A stretch of DNA of 64,000 nt from Trichobilharzia regenti (GCA_944472135.2 OX235270.1:69945168-70009167), one strand, 5' to 3'. Shown: positions 1 to 11,256, counted from the first letter of the stretch. Numbers and translations: made by a program. Notes: generated by a model not told the origin, from the letters alone.

Positions 1-24
1 TATGATTTAAGAAATAGAACTTGT

Positions 25-134
25 GCACTGTGGTAGAGTATAATTCCATAGTGGGTAAGATTTATTTTGATAAAGTCTCATAGTGTGTTGCACTAGTGAC
101 GTTTCGAGCACAATTTATTGCTCATAATCATATC
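25..134. repeat. Partial arm of a palindromic (hairpin) repeat
   Basis: This stretch runs from GCACTGTGGTAGAG to the TTGCTCATAATC region. It matches one arm of the palindromic repeats at 25395-25590 and 42960-43150: the same pieces GGGTAAGATTTATT, TGATAAAGTCTCATAGTGT and ACGTTTCGAGCAC appear in the same order. Only one arm plus the start of the loop is present, so this is a solo or truncated copy. No coding potential was seen. Confidence 0.6.
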
Positions 135-474
135 ATGGTACTCACACAACTTTCTAACTTCGTTTATATGGTTCCGCTATTTCTCATCTTGATTTGATTA
201 ATAGTGATCATAGTTATCAGTATTAGTTTCCCCATTATTTTTATTCTGCTTTTTACGTTTTGGGATCTGATGAATTTTATAGGATAGTTATTTCTCCACA
301 ATGGAACCTCTACATGTACTTTTTATTTTAAACTAGCTAGATTAATTGTTGAAAGGCTTGAATTTCGTTCCTCTCTGGATTAGTGGTTACTAACTGCTAA
401 TTAGTAATACCAAATTAGGACGAAGTAACTGTTCAGTACTTCCCGATTTTCATTGGTCCTCTATTTTATTTATT

Positions 475-1800
475 TATTATTCCCTTTGAATTCCGAGTGG
501 AACATAAGGCTTCAACAACACATCTCCACTTTGTTCTGTTTCCTGCCTTCCTCTTAAGCTTCGACCACGATTGCCCACAATCTCTCATCTCCTCCTCACA
601 CCATCTTCTCCATGTCACCCTAGCACTGACGACCCACTCGTCGCTTCCTATTGGGATTCCACTAGAGAGCCTGACGCCCGATGTCATTCGATGGTCTCCT
701 CGATGATGTACAACCGATCCATTCCCTTTTTCTCCTACAGATTTGTTGAGCGATCGGCTCTTGCCTGTTGGTTTCTTCCCTCAGATTCTTGTTACCAGTT
801 CTTTCCTCATCCGTTCCACTGGCCTGTAGTTGAAATGATGCTTCCCAACTGGATAAGTGAAGGAGGTAACCTCTGTCAAATCTCTTCCGTTGATGGTGGG
901 TGACTGGTGCTGGTTGTTGTTGTTATCGTTATTGTCGTTGTTGGTTGGTTATCTTCATCACCTCAGTCTCCTCTATATTCACCTGGAGTCCTGTTTTCGC
1001 TGTTTTTACAGCCAGTTTGCTGCTTTTCGCCTGTAACCCTTCAAGTTTTTGGAATATTAGACATATATCACCTGGGAAGTCCAGATTATCTATAGTCTAA
1101 TCACTGGTGGTTCCGCGAACTCCTGTCTCCTAGCTCATCACAATCTGACAAATAACCCAGCCCACCACAATTAAGAATATTATCTATGATAATATGCGGG
1201 GACCTTGTCTTACTCCTCTATTCATGATCCTGCAGGATGGAATTGGTTCCCACTGAAAAGGGGCTTTGGCCGCCACTGGTAACATCATGATGTCCACTCA
1301 GTGCCTCAGTGTGTTCGTGGTTGTCGCGTGGGGGTGACTAGATCGGAGTAGATCATTGACTCTCCAGTTGACAATTTTGACAGTCCACATCCATCCCATC
1401 TGCTCTCGCAGATTTCGATCACTTTAAGGGCATATCTTCGCATTTGTTTGATTACCTGAGCAGCCTTCCCAGTCTCGTACATTTTACGAATATTCCACGT
1501 TCCCATTCTTATTCTGGCTTTCATCGAGAGTAGACACATTGGCTGGCTGACTGGTTTCGCGAAAGCTTTCACTAACCCGCGTCATTTCTCCTCTACGTTT
1601 CCGGCGAAGAATAAGATCGTTCTTGGAATTTTTCGTATTATAGATATACATTTTTGTGTGTTGAAGTTTCTCTAGAGCTTTGATAGGATTAGTGGTGTAG
1701 GGTTGCTAGCTCTACGCCCAGCCGTACGTCTTTACAGAGGCTTGGACCGACTTGAAAACTAGCCTGCTAGGTAACTAGGCGAGATTAATGGTCCTGTAGT
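475..1800 (-). mobile_element. Internally deleted RTE-type LINE, minus strand
   Basis: Read on the minus strand, the copy starts near 1800 with the same leader seen at 7745-7950. It encodes an 88-residue piece at 1572-1306 that begins an APE-type endonuclease (motifs GTWNIRKMYETGKAAQV and CESRWDGCG), then jumps to short RT remnants. It ends with the C-terminal LINE tail at 687-466 (motif TWRRWCEEEMRDCGQSW, then CVVEALCSTRN). The endonuclease body and nearly all of the RT are missing, so it cannot move by itself. It pairs as an inverted repeat with 7745-8905. The family resembles RTE-clade elements of schistosomes; the exact family name is uncertain. Confidence 0.82.
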
Positions 1801-2455
1801 TGATACCAGTTTGTGATCTATTTTGTTATTAGATTATAGAGTGCTTGGTTCTGTATGGATGTGTTCCAAAATAATCGCCTTCATAGCGTGAAAACACTCA
1901 TGCACATCATCAGAACCCTCCGAATGAACGTTTTATATCTGTAGATTTTTTTTGGCTGCAGATCATTGTTAAAGAAATCGGATAGAATTACAGCTTTTCG
2001 TTTACATTCGTATGTGTTAGTTGACGTATTCTAACTAGAAACAAGACGGATCAGTTGATTAATTACAGATCTTGTTGATAAATAAGTGAAGTCGTTATCT
2101 AGATGTTGAACTTCGTCTGAGTACAACAGCTATACTCATTATCTTATCTTTTTCGTCTTATTGCTGCTAGTCCTATTACTCGTACACTTCCTTCGCCTAA
2201 CCTAACAGCGATTTAAACGTATAAAACATTTCCTAGAATTTTAGAACAATGTTATACAACGTCACATTGGCGCCTTCAATGTACTAAAATAGATGGGAGT
2301 CACTAAACGAATTGATAGCACCACATGTGTTCAACCCATGAGAATTGTATATAGCACTTAAGTTTTTGGTTATTTGTTTTCACTGCTACTTTTTCATGTT
2401 TTCCAATGATGACAATAACATCCGAATATGTTTTTTATGTTTTCGTTTATATCAG
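1801..2455. other. Intron-like sequence before the PP2A-A exon
   Basis: This AT-rich stretch contains no ORF with recognisable content. It ends with an AG acceptor at 2454-2455, so it is most simply the 3' part of the last intron of the gene whose terminal exon follows; the RTE copy upstream then also lies in that intron. No earlier exon of that gene was found between 1 and 2455. Confidence 0.5.
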
Positions 2456-2614
2456 GTTGGTCAGATTTTAGGCAAACTTGGCCATCTTCTAGATGCATCC
2501 ACCATACAAACATATGTCAAACCAACACTTGAGAAATTGGGCTCCGATACAGATCCAGATGTTGTTTATTACGCCAAAGAATCCTTTGACTTGCTACATC
2601 TTGCCGGAAGATGA
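2456..2614 (+). CDS. PPP2R1A: Terminal exon of PP2A 65-kDa scaffold subunit A
   Basis: The exon encodes 52 residues and a TGA stop, in phase 0, after an AG acceptor at 2454-2455. The peptide matches the last HEAT repeat of the protein phosphatase 2A structural subunit A (PR65): compare LLDASTIQTYVKPTLEKLG with the family's ILDNSTLQSEVKPILEKL, and DPDVVYYAKESFDLLHLA with DVDVKYFAQEALTVLSLA. The family protein is a horseshoe of 15 HEAT repeats that holds the catalytic C subunit near this end and a regulatory B subunit at the other. The chain ends two residues (GR) beyond the usual terminal Leu-Ala. All earlier exons must lie upstream of the window. The identification is from remembered family sequence, not a search. 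Confidence 0.9.
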   Translation, partial: VGQILGKLGHLLDASTIQTYVKPTLEKLGSDTDPDVVYYAKESFDLLHLAGR

Positions 2615-3480
2615 ATAAATAAAGGTAGAAAGCATTTTATTTCTACAGGACAATAATATAATATGATATAAATAATTTAATACAATACATGTAAATTGAC
2701 CTTATTTGGCGTCTTCCTTCTTTCAATACGCCAACTTTTCTGCACTGACGTGCTTGTATGCGATGTTATTTTGAATGCGTGCCTTACAGTGGACTGTATT
2801 TATTCGTACTATGTACTGAATTCTGTTTTCATGCCCTTTTTGCTGTTGTATACAAGAAGGAGCCTCATATTGTCGATTTACTTAATAATTCTCCTCTTCA
2901 GAAGAATAATCTGGCTTTCATAAAGCCAAAAGTAGGCTGCTTACCAGCAGGAATTTATTCTGTTTCTTTCTTCATTTGTGTTCTTATTCAGTTGAATTAT
3001 GGGATATAGTGTTGATCTCAGTCATTTGTTTAAGACACACATTCTGTGCAAATGACAGTTTTATTTTTAATCGTTTAAGGATGAAATAGAATAATCCGTA
3101 TTTATGGTATGCGTGTTGAATTGACCATCACTGGAATAACTGATGTTTGTTGGGTTATAATGGAGATTATAAAATGTCATCGTTTTGGTATTTAGAAATT
3201 AAAAACCCAAGACTCTGAAGTTGTACAACTATTATTCCCCATTACCTACTGGTTCATATTAAATGTACCTTTATTGTTTTCGTTGCTATTGTTTTGATTG
3301 GAGTTCATATACACGGATTGATCGTCATATTTTATCGTTTTGAACTGTCAGCTACTGTAGTGTTTGAATGTTTCTTTCCATGATTGCTAATCTCCACATA
3401 GCATAGTAATGCATGTTGATACCTAACAACGTAAATGTATAACCGATAATGCTTGTAATAAAAGTAGTAAAATAATCGGA
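2614..3480 (+). other. Probable 3' UTR of the PP2A-A gene with poly(A) signals
   Basis: An AATAAA hexamer overlaps the stop codon region at 2614-2619, and another lies at 3457-3462 (within GTAATAAAAG). The AT-rich sequence between them has no convincing coding exon. Which signal is used cannot be decided from sequence; the first lies so close to the stop that the later one, or another A-rich site, may be the real end. Confidence 0.45.
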
Positions 3481-4150
3481 ACCAAATGGAAACCCAGTTG
3501 TTTGTTAATAAACTAGTGAGTTGGACTAGATTTGAAATTTCGCAATTTTTCCTGGTGATTAGTTATATATTAATTTGTTTCTGTGCTTCTTTGACTGTAA
3601 GAACGATACCCTGTGTACTATACTAGTTAATCGATTTTGTAGGTGACAAGTAACATGCAGACAACACCGGAGTTCATTGAATACTTTGCCATTTAAATGA
3701 TCAATATTATGAATTCTATTTTCAGTTGATGAAGTATTTTGCTGTTCCACCTGTTACTAATTAACATAATTCGTCCCTGCTTATATCTTCGTTAAAGTGA
3801 ACTTAACGATGATGGTGTGTCATCTATATATGCTAGATACCTTAAGAAACTGTGTTTGGACAAAGACTATAAATAAGGATATTAGGCAACAAATGTTAAG
3901 CATCTTATACAACCGGTTCGCTTTATCAGTTTGAACAAAGAAGGAAGGGACATATTTGCAGGATAATACGAACTCGTTTTATTTCGTGGATTCTTTTCAA
4001 GCACACGCATCATAAATAATATCAAAATACAAGTTACACAATTTTTTAACACACTATTTTCACAGTAACTCTCGACTTACAGATAGAGAGTATCGGCAAC
4101 ACATAATTCCAAAAATGATATAAGTAAACAAAGTATTCGGTGTAAAAAGG
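3481..4150. other. Unassigned AT-rich DNA
   Basis: No exon, repeat family or RNA gene could be recognised here on either strand. The 63-residue minus-strand reading at 3750-3559 has no recognisable motif and is probably chance. Confidence 0.4.
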
Positions 4151-4155
4151 TTGAA

Positions 4156-4200
4156 TATTTATAATATAAAAGACAATTCAGCGAAGAAAATCTTGTTTAT
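4156..4200 (-). repeat. Fragment of PLE terminal repeat / ORF start
   Basis: On the minus strand the segment reads ATGATTTCGTCGATAAAC and then AAGATTTTCTTCGCTGAATT. This matches the place in the PLE terminal repeats where the ORF starts (MNSSKRVSSLN at 16074 and 48233; here MISSINKIFFAEL). It is a short decayed piece beside an RTE fragment. Confidence 0.45.
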
Positions 4201-4234
4201 CGACGAAATCATCTTGATGATGATGATGTCTCTC

Positions 4235-5290
4235 TTGTCTGCGTCTGTAATTAAAACGATGGCGACCAGGTAAAAGAGAGACGACTCCCTTTAGATTTTT
4301 CCAGTTGTTTGCTGCTGTTGATTGGGTATATTCTCATCTTCCCTGTGTTCACTTGAAGTCCTGCCTTCTCTGATTCTTCTGCCAACTCGTTGTTTTTCAC
4401 TTGTAAATTTTCGAACTTGTGCCACATGAGACAAAACATCCGCGAAATCTAGATCTTGAGTCCTTTTGTCGGCCCAACGTATTGCTCTTGTCACTCCACT
4501 CAACATGTTCACTGTTACCAATGTCATAGGTGTCATCAGTCAGTGTTGTCTTACTCCGATCTTGACTTCAAACGCCTCGGTGAGCTTGAAGTTGTGGATT
4601 ACTTGGTGTTCAGTGTCGTCATGATGTACCTGTTGAATGAGGTTTATGAGTGTTTTTGGGCAGCGGATTTAATATTGTCGAGGATAACAAAATACTTCAC
4701 TGTGGACACTAACGAAAGTCGGCGAAGTTGAAATGCAGAGCTCACTACCACGGTAGACTCGCTTCGATAATGTGTATTGTTGCAGTTCAGTTCGCGCATG
4801 TCTTGTTTTTCCTGAATCCAACCTGTTTTGGGTCAAATTTTCCATCCTGAGCATCATTCAGCCTTTCAATAATTCTGCGTCTGAGTATTCTGTTTAGAAT
4901 TAAAAGAAGCACGATACTGCGCCATCTCCTGCGTATGCTTAAGTCATCCTTCTTTGTTAGTTTGACAAGGCAGTCTTTCTCTTAATCTACCTTCCCTTCA
5001 TCCCACACCTTCAGTACTGTAGTATACATGTCATCTGACATTTGTGCTTTCGTTTTCACTGCTTCTTGGGTGGATTCCATCTGGTCCTAATCCTTTTCTC
5101 GTCTTTCAATAACTGTGATATTTTCGAGACTTCTGTTTTTTAAGGGTGACTTATTTCCACCGGTAGTTTTGTCTTCATGGGTGGTATCTCTCGATGCGTT
5201 GCGGCTAGTGGTTGACTCAGGATTCCTTTGAGGAGATTCGCTTAGCGTTTCTTCTGTTCCATCGTTGGACAGTGTTCGTTCATGTAAATG
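4235..5290 (-). pseudogene. RTE-type LINE fragment, RT region, minus strand
   Basis: Minus-strand readings at 4536-4291 and 4439-4251 contain LDFADVLSHVAQ followed by a helper-like stretch ending GLQVNTGKM. These correspond to the YADD-containing segment and the following region of RTE-type reverse transcriptases (LDFADDLALLSH...TGLKINKRKT in related copies). The second catalytic Asp is lost (FADV). Upstream on this strand, a piece reading NAKRISSKES near 5237-5213 and other scraps extend the copy to about 5290. Several frameshifts and stops make it inactive. It is the same broad family as 30785-33930. Confidence 0.6.
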
Positions 5291-5594
5291 TTTAACTCGA
5301 TTGAATATTTAGATGCTGTCGTAAACAGATCCAGTATTTAATTTGATTTACCAGTTACAGTTAAAGTAGTTGCAGTGTGTATAGGTATCTACCAAAGCAA
5401 AACGGCCGAAAAGACAAGGAGGATAGTAGTTTAATACCTTTCGACAAGAGAATTAAGTCATTTCAGTATTTCAACTGGAAAATATCCTACTGCCGGAGAA
5501 CAATTAAGTATGATGGAGAAGATTTGTAGCTCAGGTGGATGATTTTTATGTAGTTGTTTTCTCTATATTTGCCAAAGTGGGACGTCCCTTTCGT

Positions 5595-6020
5595 TTTCGT
5601 ATCCACGATCATAAGCTAGCCGTCAAAAGACGTGACATCCACTCCCTCATATCATTACATACAGACAACCACTGACGTCAATTCGACTGGGACAACGTTC
5701 AAATATTAGACAGAGGAAACACCAAGAATTCTAGCGAATTTTTCCAGTGAATCATCAATCAATAGACACTTTGAGATAAACAACCGATAAGAAAGAAATC
5801 TCACACACATAGGTCCAAAGCTTAAGTCAAGGAAACAATCAGTTCCAATACAAGTAGCCTAGAAGGAGTGGAAACTTGCAAAAACAACCAGTCACGTTCA
5901 AGGTCACCACGAGAGGTGACTAATAAACTCGTGACGGAATCTAAAAGCTCACTTCAGATTGAAGTATGCGCTGAAGATGTTGCTTAGTAGGGCAATGGAA
6001 GCTTCATAAATTAACTATCC
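5595..6020 (+). pseudogene. Decayed PLE GIY-YIG endonuclease, C-terminal part
   Basis: The plus strand reads RIHDHKLAVKRRDIHSLIS, then LHTDNH, a stop, and FDWDNVQILDRGNTKNSSEF. This resembles the C-terminal half of the GIY-YIG type found at the end of some Penelope-like ORFs, where a ...EHKLAVKRRD...H..FDW..VQ+LDRG block is common. In-frame stops and at least one frameshift are present. After 5790 a further reading (SLEGVETCKNNQSRSRSP) probably continues the tail. No RT was seen upstream. Related copies lie at 30265-30700 and 62440-62690. The call rests on remembered family patterns. Confidence 0.55.
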
Positions 6021-7744
6021 AGCTCAGAGAACACAACCACATCAAAAAATAAAGTAAATGCTTTTAATACACTGTGCAGTTCAAATTTCCTATTGTTAGT
6101 TAAAGACATTCAAATGAAAAATTTGACGTTAGCTACCCATGTTAAGAGGAAAACGGTCATCATATATATAGGTCGCTGGTGTACTTTTTAGTTTGTCGTT
6201 TGGGATCTCAAAAGGGACTGTTGTCCGTCAACATCTGCAAGTTACTGGCGAAATTTTAGTTGGCAGTGAGGAATGGTAACTGGTTTGTTTACTGTAATCC
6301 TAGTCTAGGAAGCTGAAATCCATAGCAGAGCCTTATCAAATTTACAGCAACCAGTGAGGGAGCAAAGAAACAGGTTGTAGTTAGAATTTGAGTTATTTAT
6401 CTAAATTTTAGTGATATTTTGTTATGCAGGTTTTTCGGCTAAATCTTATTCCTAGGCTGTGGTCGAATTGCATTTCGTACTAATTTTTTATGCTCTAATC
6501 CCTGAGTTGATAGTAAACATGTTTATGTTGATATTAAGTTAGCCTGTCTAATAAAAACAGGAGGAAAACATTTTCAGCTTGTTCATGATTAAAAGTCGGC
6601 ACTTCGCCTTATCTCGAGAGTTCCTACTAAATTAGAAACAAGGCTTGATGACGTCAAATAAATTGAGTGATACACTGACATTCACGCAGAACTGCGTCCC
6701 TAGTGGTTTCTGTCTCTGTGACTTAAATAAAGAAATGATTGTCTATGATAAATGTTTTTAAGTCTCTAATTGTATCAATAAACATCTTTTCCAGTGCCCA
6801 ATGTAATCTCACCATTAATTGGAAATAAATTTTTAATTATTTTACCCTTCCTAATAAGTGTTAACGAATATGCGGCCTGCTATGTGATTTTGTTGAAGAG
6901 TAGTAACTGTTCATCTGCCTTTCTGTTTAAAGGAAACTGATTGGAAAAGTGTATGATTACGAAGATGGAATTGCATAATATTGGGAAGCACTTCACCAAC
7001 CAAACACTGTAGTCCTGTTTAGCGTCGGAAGTCTCTAATCGAGCTGCTAATAAAGACTAAGAAGTTAAGTGTTACAGTAGTGATTAAATCATTTTAAGAT
7101 TAGTGCTTCTATTGGGCATAACTACATGATTATCATATCAGTTTCCGTGCTCACGTCGCATGAATGATCAACATGGCAATTTTGCTAAAGAATTAGTTAA
7201 GGGCGTAAAAATATACACATTTTTAAGTCATGAGATAGTTGACAGTTTGACGCGCCTTACATTGTGTGCAATCCATAATATTATTATTGAATGTCATTAC
7301 ATGCTTTTGGAATATCCTTATATTCAAACAGATTTCGTTCTTATATGGAGTAAATGTATGTCATTTACTTTCTAAGGCACACAGGATGATTTATTCTGAA
7401 TGTGCAATACTTCTGACGCATCAATTATACGTTTAATTTAAGAATCTAATGACTGAATTTCTTTGGGTCGGATTTTAGTTGTTAACAATGTTCAATGAAA
7501 CTGGGGCAAACGTAAAGAATATTAACCACAAAGTGTGAACGCACCAGTGACCCTGAACACATATTATTCGTTAGATTTTGGAGGCTGCCATTTCTCCTAT
7601 ATAAACCCTAACACTACACCTAACTGTAAAGTGATATCAAACCATTATCCCAAGAGCACTTAAAACAAGATCAGTATGAAATTTGCGGATCAACGTGTGA
7701 ACGCCGTTGATGGTGACAATGCGATAATGGCAGGTTCTGTAAAC
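6021..7744. other. Unassigned AT-rich DNA
   Basis: No recognisable gene or repeat family. The 71-residue reading at 7160-7375 (+) shows no known motif. If the PP2A gene ends near 3480, this is intergenic. Confidence 0.4.
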
Positions 7745-8905
7745 CGAAACCTCCCTAAGTTAACTAGCTTGCTAGTTTTCAAGTCGGTCCAAGCCTCTGT
7801 AAAGACGTACGGCTGGGCGTAGAGCTAGCAACCCTACACCACTAATCCTATCAAAGCTCTAGAGAAACTTCAACACACAAAAATGTATATCTATAATACG
7901 AAAAATTTCAAGAACGATCTTATTCTTCGCCGGAAACGTAGAGGAGAAATGACGCGGGTTAGTGAAAGCTTTCGCGAAACCAGTCAGCCAGCCAATGTGT
8001 CTACTCTCGATGAAAGCCAGAATAAGAATGGGAACGTGGAATATTCGTAAAATGTACGAGACTGGGAAGGCTGCTCAGGTAATCAAACAAATGCGAAGAT
8101 ATGCCCTTAAAGTGATCGAAATCTGCGAGAGCAGATGGGATGGATGTGGACTGTCAAAATTGTCAACTGGAGAGTCAATGATCTACTGCGATCTAGTCAC
8201 CCCCACGCGACAACCACGAACACACTGAGGCACTGAGTGGACATCATGATGTTACCAGTGGCGGCCAAAGCCCCTTTTCAGTGGGAACCAATTCCATCCT
8301 GCAGGATCATGAATAGAGGAGTAAGACAAGGTCCCCGCATATTATCATAGATAATATTCTTAATTGTGGTGGGCTGGGTTATTTGTCAGATTGTGATGAG
8401 CTAGGAGACAGGAGTTCGCGGAACCACCAGTGATTAGACTATAGATAATCTGGACTTCCCAGGTGATATATGTCTAATATTCCAAAAACTTGAAGGGTTA
8501 CAGGCGAAAAGCAGCAAACTGGCTGTAAAAACAGCGAAAACAGGACTCCAGGTGAATATAGAGGAGACTGAGGTGATGAAGATCTGTGGAAACTGTGGAA
8601 ACAAACCAATAGGCAGGAGCCGATTGCTCAACAAATATGTAGGAGAAAAAAGAGATGGATCGAGCTTACGTCACCGAGGAGTCCATCTAATGACATCGCG
8701 CGTCAGGGCCTCTAGTGGAATCTCAATAGGAAGTGACGAGTGGGTCGTCAGTGCTAGGGAGACATGGAGATCTTGTGTAGAAGAGATGAGAGAGTTTGGT
8801 CAATCGTAGACCCTGCTGAAGATGATGGTAGGAAAGATAACAAAGTGGATATGTGTTGTTGAAGCCTTATGTTCTACTTGGATTTCAAGGGGAATAATAT
8901 TCTGG
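7745..8905 (+). mobile_element. Internally deleted RTE-type LINE, plus strand
   Basis: This is the inverted partner of 475-1800. The leader (7750-7950) is followed by an 88-residue endonuclease start at 7962-8228 (motifs GTWNIRKMYETGKAAQV, CESRWDGCG), identical to the minus copy except for one Ser/Cys difference near the end. The sequence then jumps to RT scraps (GVRQGP near 8315; AKTGLQVNIEETEVMK near 8538-8585) and the LINE C-terminus at 8675-8810 (motif ETWRSCVEEMREFGQS). It ends with the tail TTGAAGCCTTATGTTC. About 165 bp kept in the minus copy are missing here. It is non-autonomous. Confidence 0.82.
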
Positions 8906-9062
8906 AATCCAAAGAATGGTATGCTTTCAAGGTCATTGGTGATTTGAACTCCATGGTCTCTATGTTTTTTAGGCTGACCACATCTGGATTCATTTTATTT
9001 CATCATGTAAAGTATGCGTAATTACTTGGTTCCTAATTTCATTTGTATGTTTTTTTTATTAT

Positions 9063-9165
9063 TATTGTTCCTTTGGGTTCCTAGTGCAAAATAGGGCTTC
9101 ATCTTCACGTCTGCACTTGCTTCTATCTTCTGCTGTACTTTGCACCTGCATCCATGTTAGTCCAT
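9063..9165 (-). repeat. RTE 3' tail fragment
   Basis: On the plus strand the piece begins with a decayed form of the RTE tail (TTGGGTTCCTAGTGCAAAAT, then AGGGCTTCAT) and runs to the start of the SINE at 9170. It corresponds to the last ~100 bp of the RTE copies, in minus orientation. Confidence 0.55.
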
Positions 9166-9169
9166 ACTG

Positions 9170-9365
9170 TGCGTCGGTGGCACAGTGGTTAGGACTCTCG
9201 CCGACCATGCACATGGTCCGAGGTTCGATCCCCTGCCAACGCACACCTGATATCTATGGTCGGCCTGCAAAATTTGGGCTACCGATATCCATGCTGAAAA
9301 TTCCATACTTGTACCAAAAGTACAAGTATAATCTCAAGTATAAGTATAAGTCAAGTATAAGTCAT
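9170..9365 (+). mobile_element. tRNA-headed SINE, subfamily 1
   Basis: The first 74 bases (9170-9243) fold as a tRNA-like head: the ends TGCGTCG and CAACGCA pair with one mismatch, an A box TGGCACAGTGG lies at 9177-9187 and a B box GGTTCGATCCC at 9222-9232. The anticodon position would read GCA. The body that follows (CTGATATCTATGGTCGGCC ... CATACTTGTACC) is the same in the copies at 25735, 36671 and 52341. The head would give RNA polymerase III transcription; the copy codes for no protein. Confidence 0.85.
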
Positions 9366-10513
9366 AATCTCTTTACCCTACTACATTAGATATGTAAGAA
9401 GTTTACTGTCTGTAGTAATTTTGGAATCACGAAAACTTTAGTTTTTTCACCCTAGTGTATGATTGTGGTTAGAATGTAGGTTCAGACTGTAGGCGTTTAC
9501 TTCGTTCAGTTAATGTCTTCCCCCCCTTAAATTCAATATATACCAGTGGTGTGTGTTGCGAGGATGCTAGATATGCAGCAATATACACGTCATGATACTT
9601 TCGACAATGTTTACCGAGTGTATGTTAGGATGGGTTGAAATAAGTATATCTCATCTCGTCAGTTTTTGTCTATTGAAATTCTTATCTGGAGTGGTGAAGT
9701 TTTACGAACTTACTGTACATTAACGCTATTCTGTATTTTAAGATGATATATTTGTTAGAAGTCAGGGATGATATGCTGCATTACTTTTATTTGTTAAAAT
9801 AATCATCATTGTATAAATTATGAAGAAAGTTATATTTGTGTTTTATTTTCAAATCTGTCTCTCTTTTTTGAGTTTTGGTTTCCATTGTTCATGTGTATAG
9901 TCCTCTACTCTTTTAGAAGTTCGTAGGGCCGCAAAATACTCTAAGGAATAAAAGTTTTTTTAAAGTATTGTTATTACTATTATTGAGTATATAAATTCAG
10001 TGTCATATTTATTATTAAAAAAAACACTTTTTAAAAAATAAAATTCAACCCATCATTTATCCTGTTATGCTTAATCAGTTGTTACTCAAGATTTCTTTTC
10101 ATAAACATGTCTACAACAGTAGTAAACAGTTCAACTTTGCATCTACATTTTACTAAGTGTATAATGAGCTTTGGATGTTTTCGCCAGATGAGCAGTACAC
10201 TTCATTGAGCCTAAGGGTGGTGTGTATGGCATTCTTGATACATAAATGTAAGAGACCACTACAGTTGTTCTTTACTACTATAATGACTGAAGTCTGGAGA
10301 ATTGGTAACGGACTTTTATATTGAGCAAGAGCGCATCGTATTTATACATTTTAAACAAAATTAGAGGTCGGCTAGGTCAGCGGACAGTAGACTGTTCTGA
10401 TTGGCCCAAGGTTATGAATTGAGGATGAAAAGTTATCCGATGGGATTATTCTCCTTGCACAACTTGGTTCAGATTCTACCTCAGTAGCCATGCTTATGCT
10501 AAATCAGTTCTCA
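9366..10513. other. Unassigned AT-rich DNA
   Basis: No recognisable exon or repeat. It contains short A/T runs and near 9330-9360 a short AGTATAA-type repeat that decays from the SINE tail. Confidence 0.4.
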
Positions 10514-10705
10514 GGTGTTGATTTCCAGTGATTTGATTGGTTATAGGTTTGATCACAAGCTGATGTCAGTTAGAAAGCCGTTGCAAATTCAGGGAGTACT
10601 AGACAGCTAGTTTGGAGTGAAAATACGCACCTACCGGGGTTTGAACCCGAAACTTTCCGGTCACAAGGCGTGTTGATAAGCTACTCACGCACTAGGACAT
10701 GATGT
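10514..10705 (-). mobile_element. Hammerhead-type SINE copy with the ribozyme core deleted
   Basis: On the minus strand the copy has a tRNA-like head with B box GGTTCAAACCC (10648-10638) and the junction GGTAGGTGCGTA. It continues with the body and tail of the ribozyme SINE (CTAACTGACATCAGCTTGTG, then CAATCAAATC). Between head and body, where intact copies have the CTGAAGA core and GACGAAAC, only CCAAACTAGCTGTCTAGTAC is left. The ribozyme core and half of stem II are therefore missing. Confidence 0.65.
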
Positions 10706-10926
10706 AATCCCAACTTCTGCCAATTCGGGATAAACAGGACAACTTCCAGCCAATGTCCGCTTCCAATAACTGTCCTCTCATCTGACTTGGTGTACCCAAT
10801 TAGTCCTGACTTCACATTAGAACTCCAGGTTGCTTCAGTTTTACTTTAATCTCACACAAATACCTGCCCTGGGACTAAGAGAGCTGCTAAAATCAGTTTT
10901 CACACGATCGTTTTTTATGGTCGGAG

Positions 10927-11256
10927 TGCATATATCAGTTCACCTGCTGCTGTGCAGCCAGGTACATCGGTCGTTCGACGCGCATCCTGTCCAAGAAGAT
11001 TCAAGAACACTATCCAGTATGGCTGCGAAAAAGCAATAGTGATGCAATAAGGAGTGCGATTATTGAGCACCTGGTTCACACTAATCATTCCATCTCAACA
11101 AACGTCTCCTTCAAAGTAATCTACGAAGTCAAGAATAACCTACCAAAGGCAATACAGTTTCATTTTTGTATCGCTGAAGCTCTGGCAATTCACATAGAAA
11201 AACCGGAACTGTACATAGAAAAGAGAATTACTCAACCACTTTTACTATCATGGTAA
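10927..11256 (+). pseudogene. PLE GIY-YIG endonuclease domain and stop, 5' truncated
   Basis: An open frame of 109 residues ends at TAA 11254-11256. It starts in the GIY-YIG signature (CIYQFTCCCAARYIGRSTR) and continues with KIQEHYPVWLR, IIEHLVHTNHSIS, VSFKVIYEV and CIAEALAIHIEKPELYI. That is the usual order for a Penelope-like C-terminal endonuclease: I-Y and Y-I-G strands, a Cys pair, then the catalytic Glu of the EH pair. The RT that should precede it is absent; the frame upstream is closed by noise. Directly downstream comes the PLE 3' region and pLTR, which then meets a reversed PLE piece. No methionine start fits, so it is a fragment. Confidence 0.75.

Noticed and set aside
9170..9243. 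Genuine tRNA gene
   Set aside because: It has A and B boxes and tRNA length, but the acceptor stem has a mismatch, the same head recurs with an identical non-tRNA body at several sites, and its tail is SINE-like.
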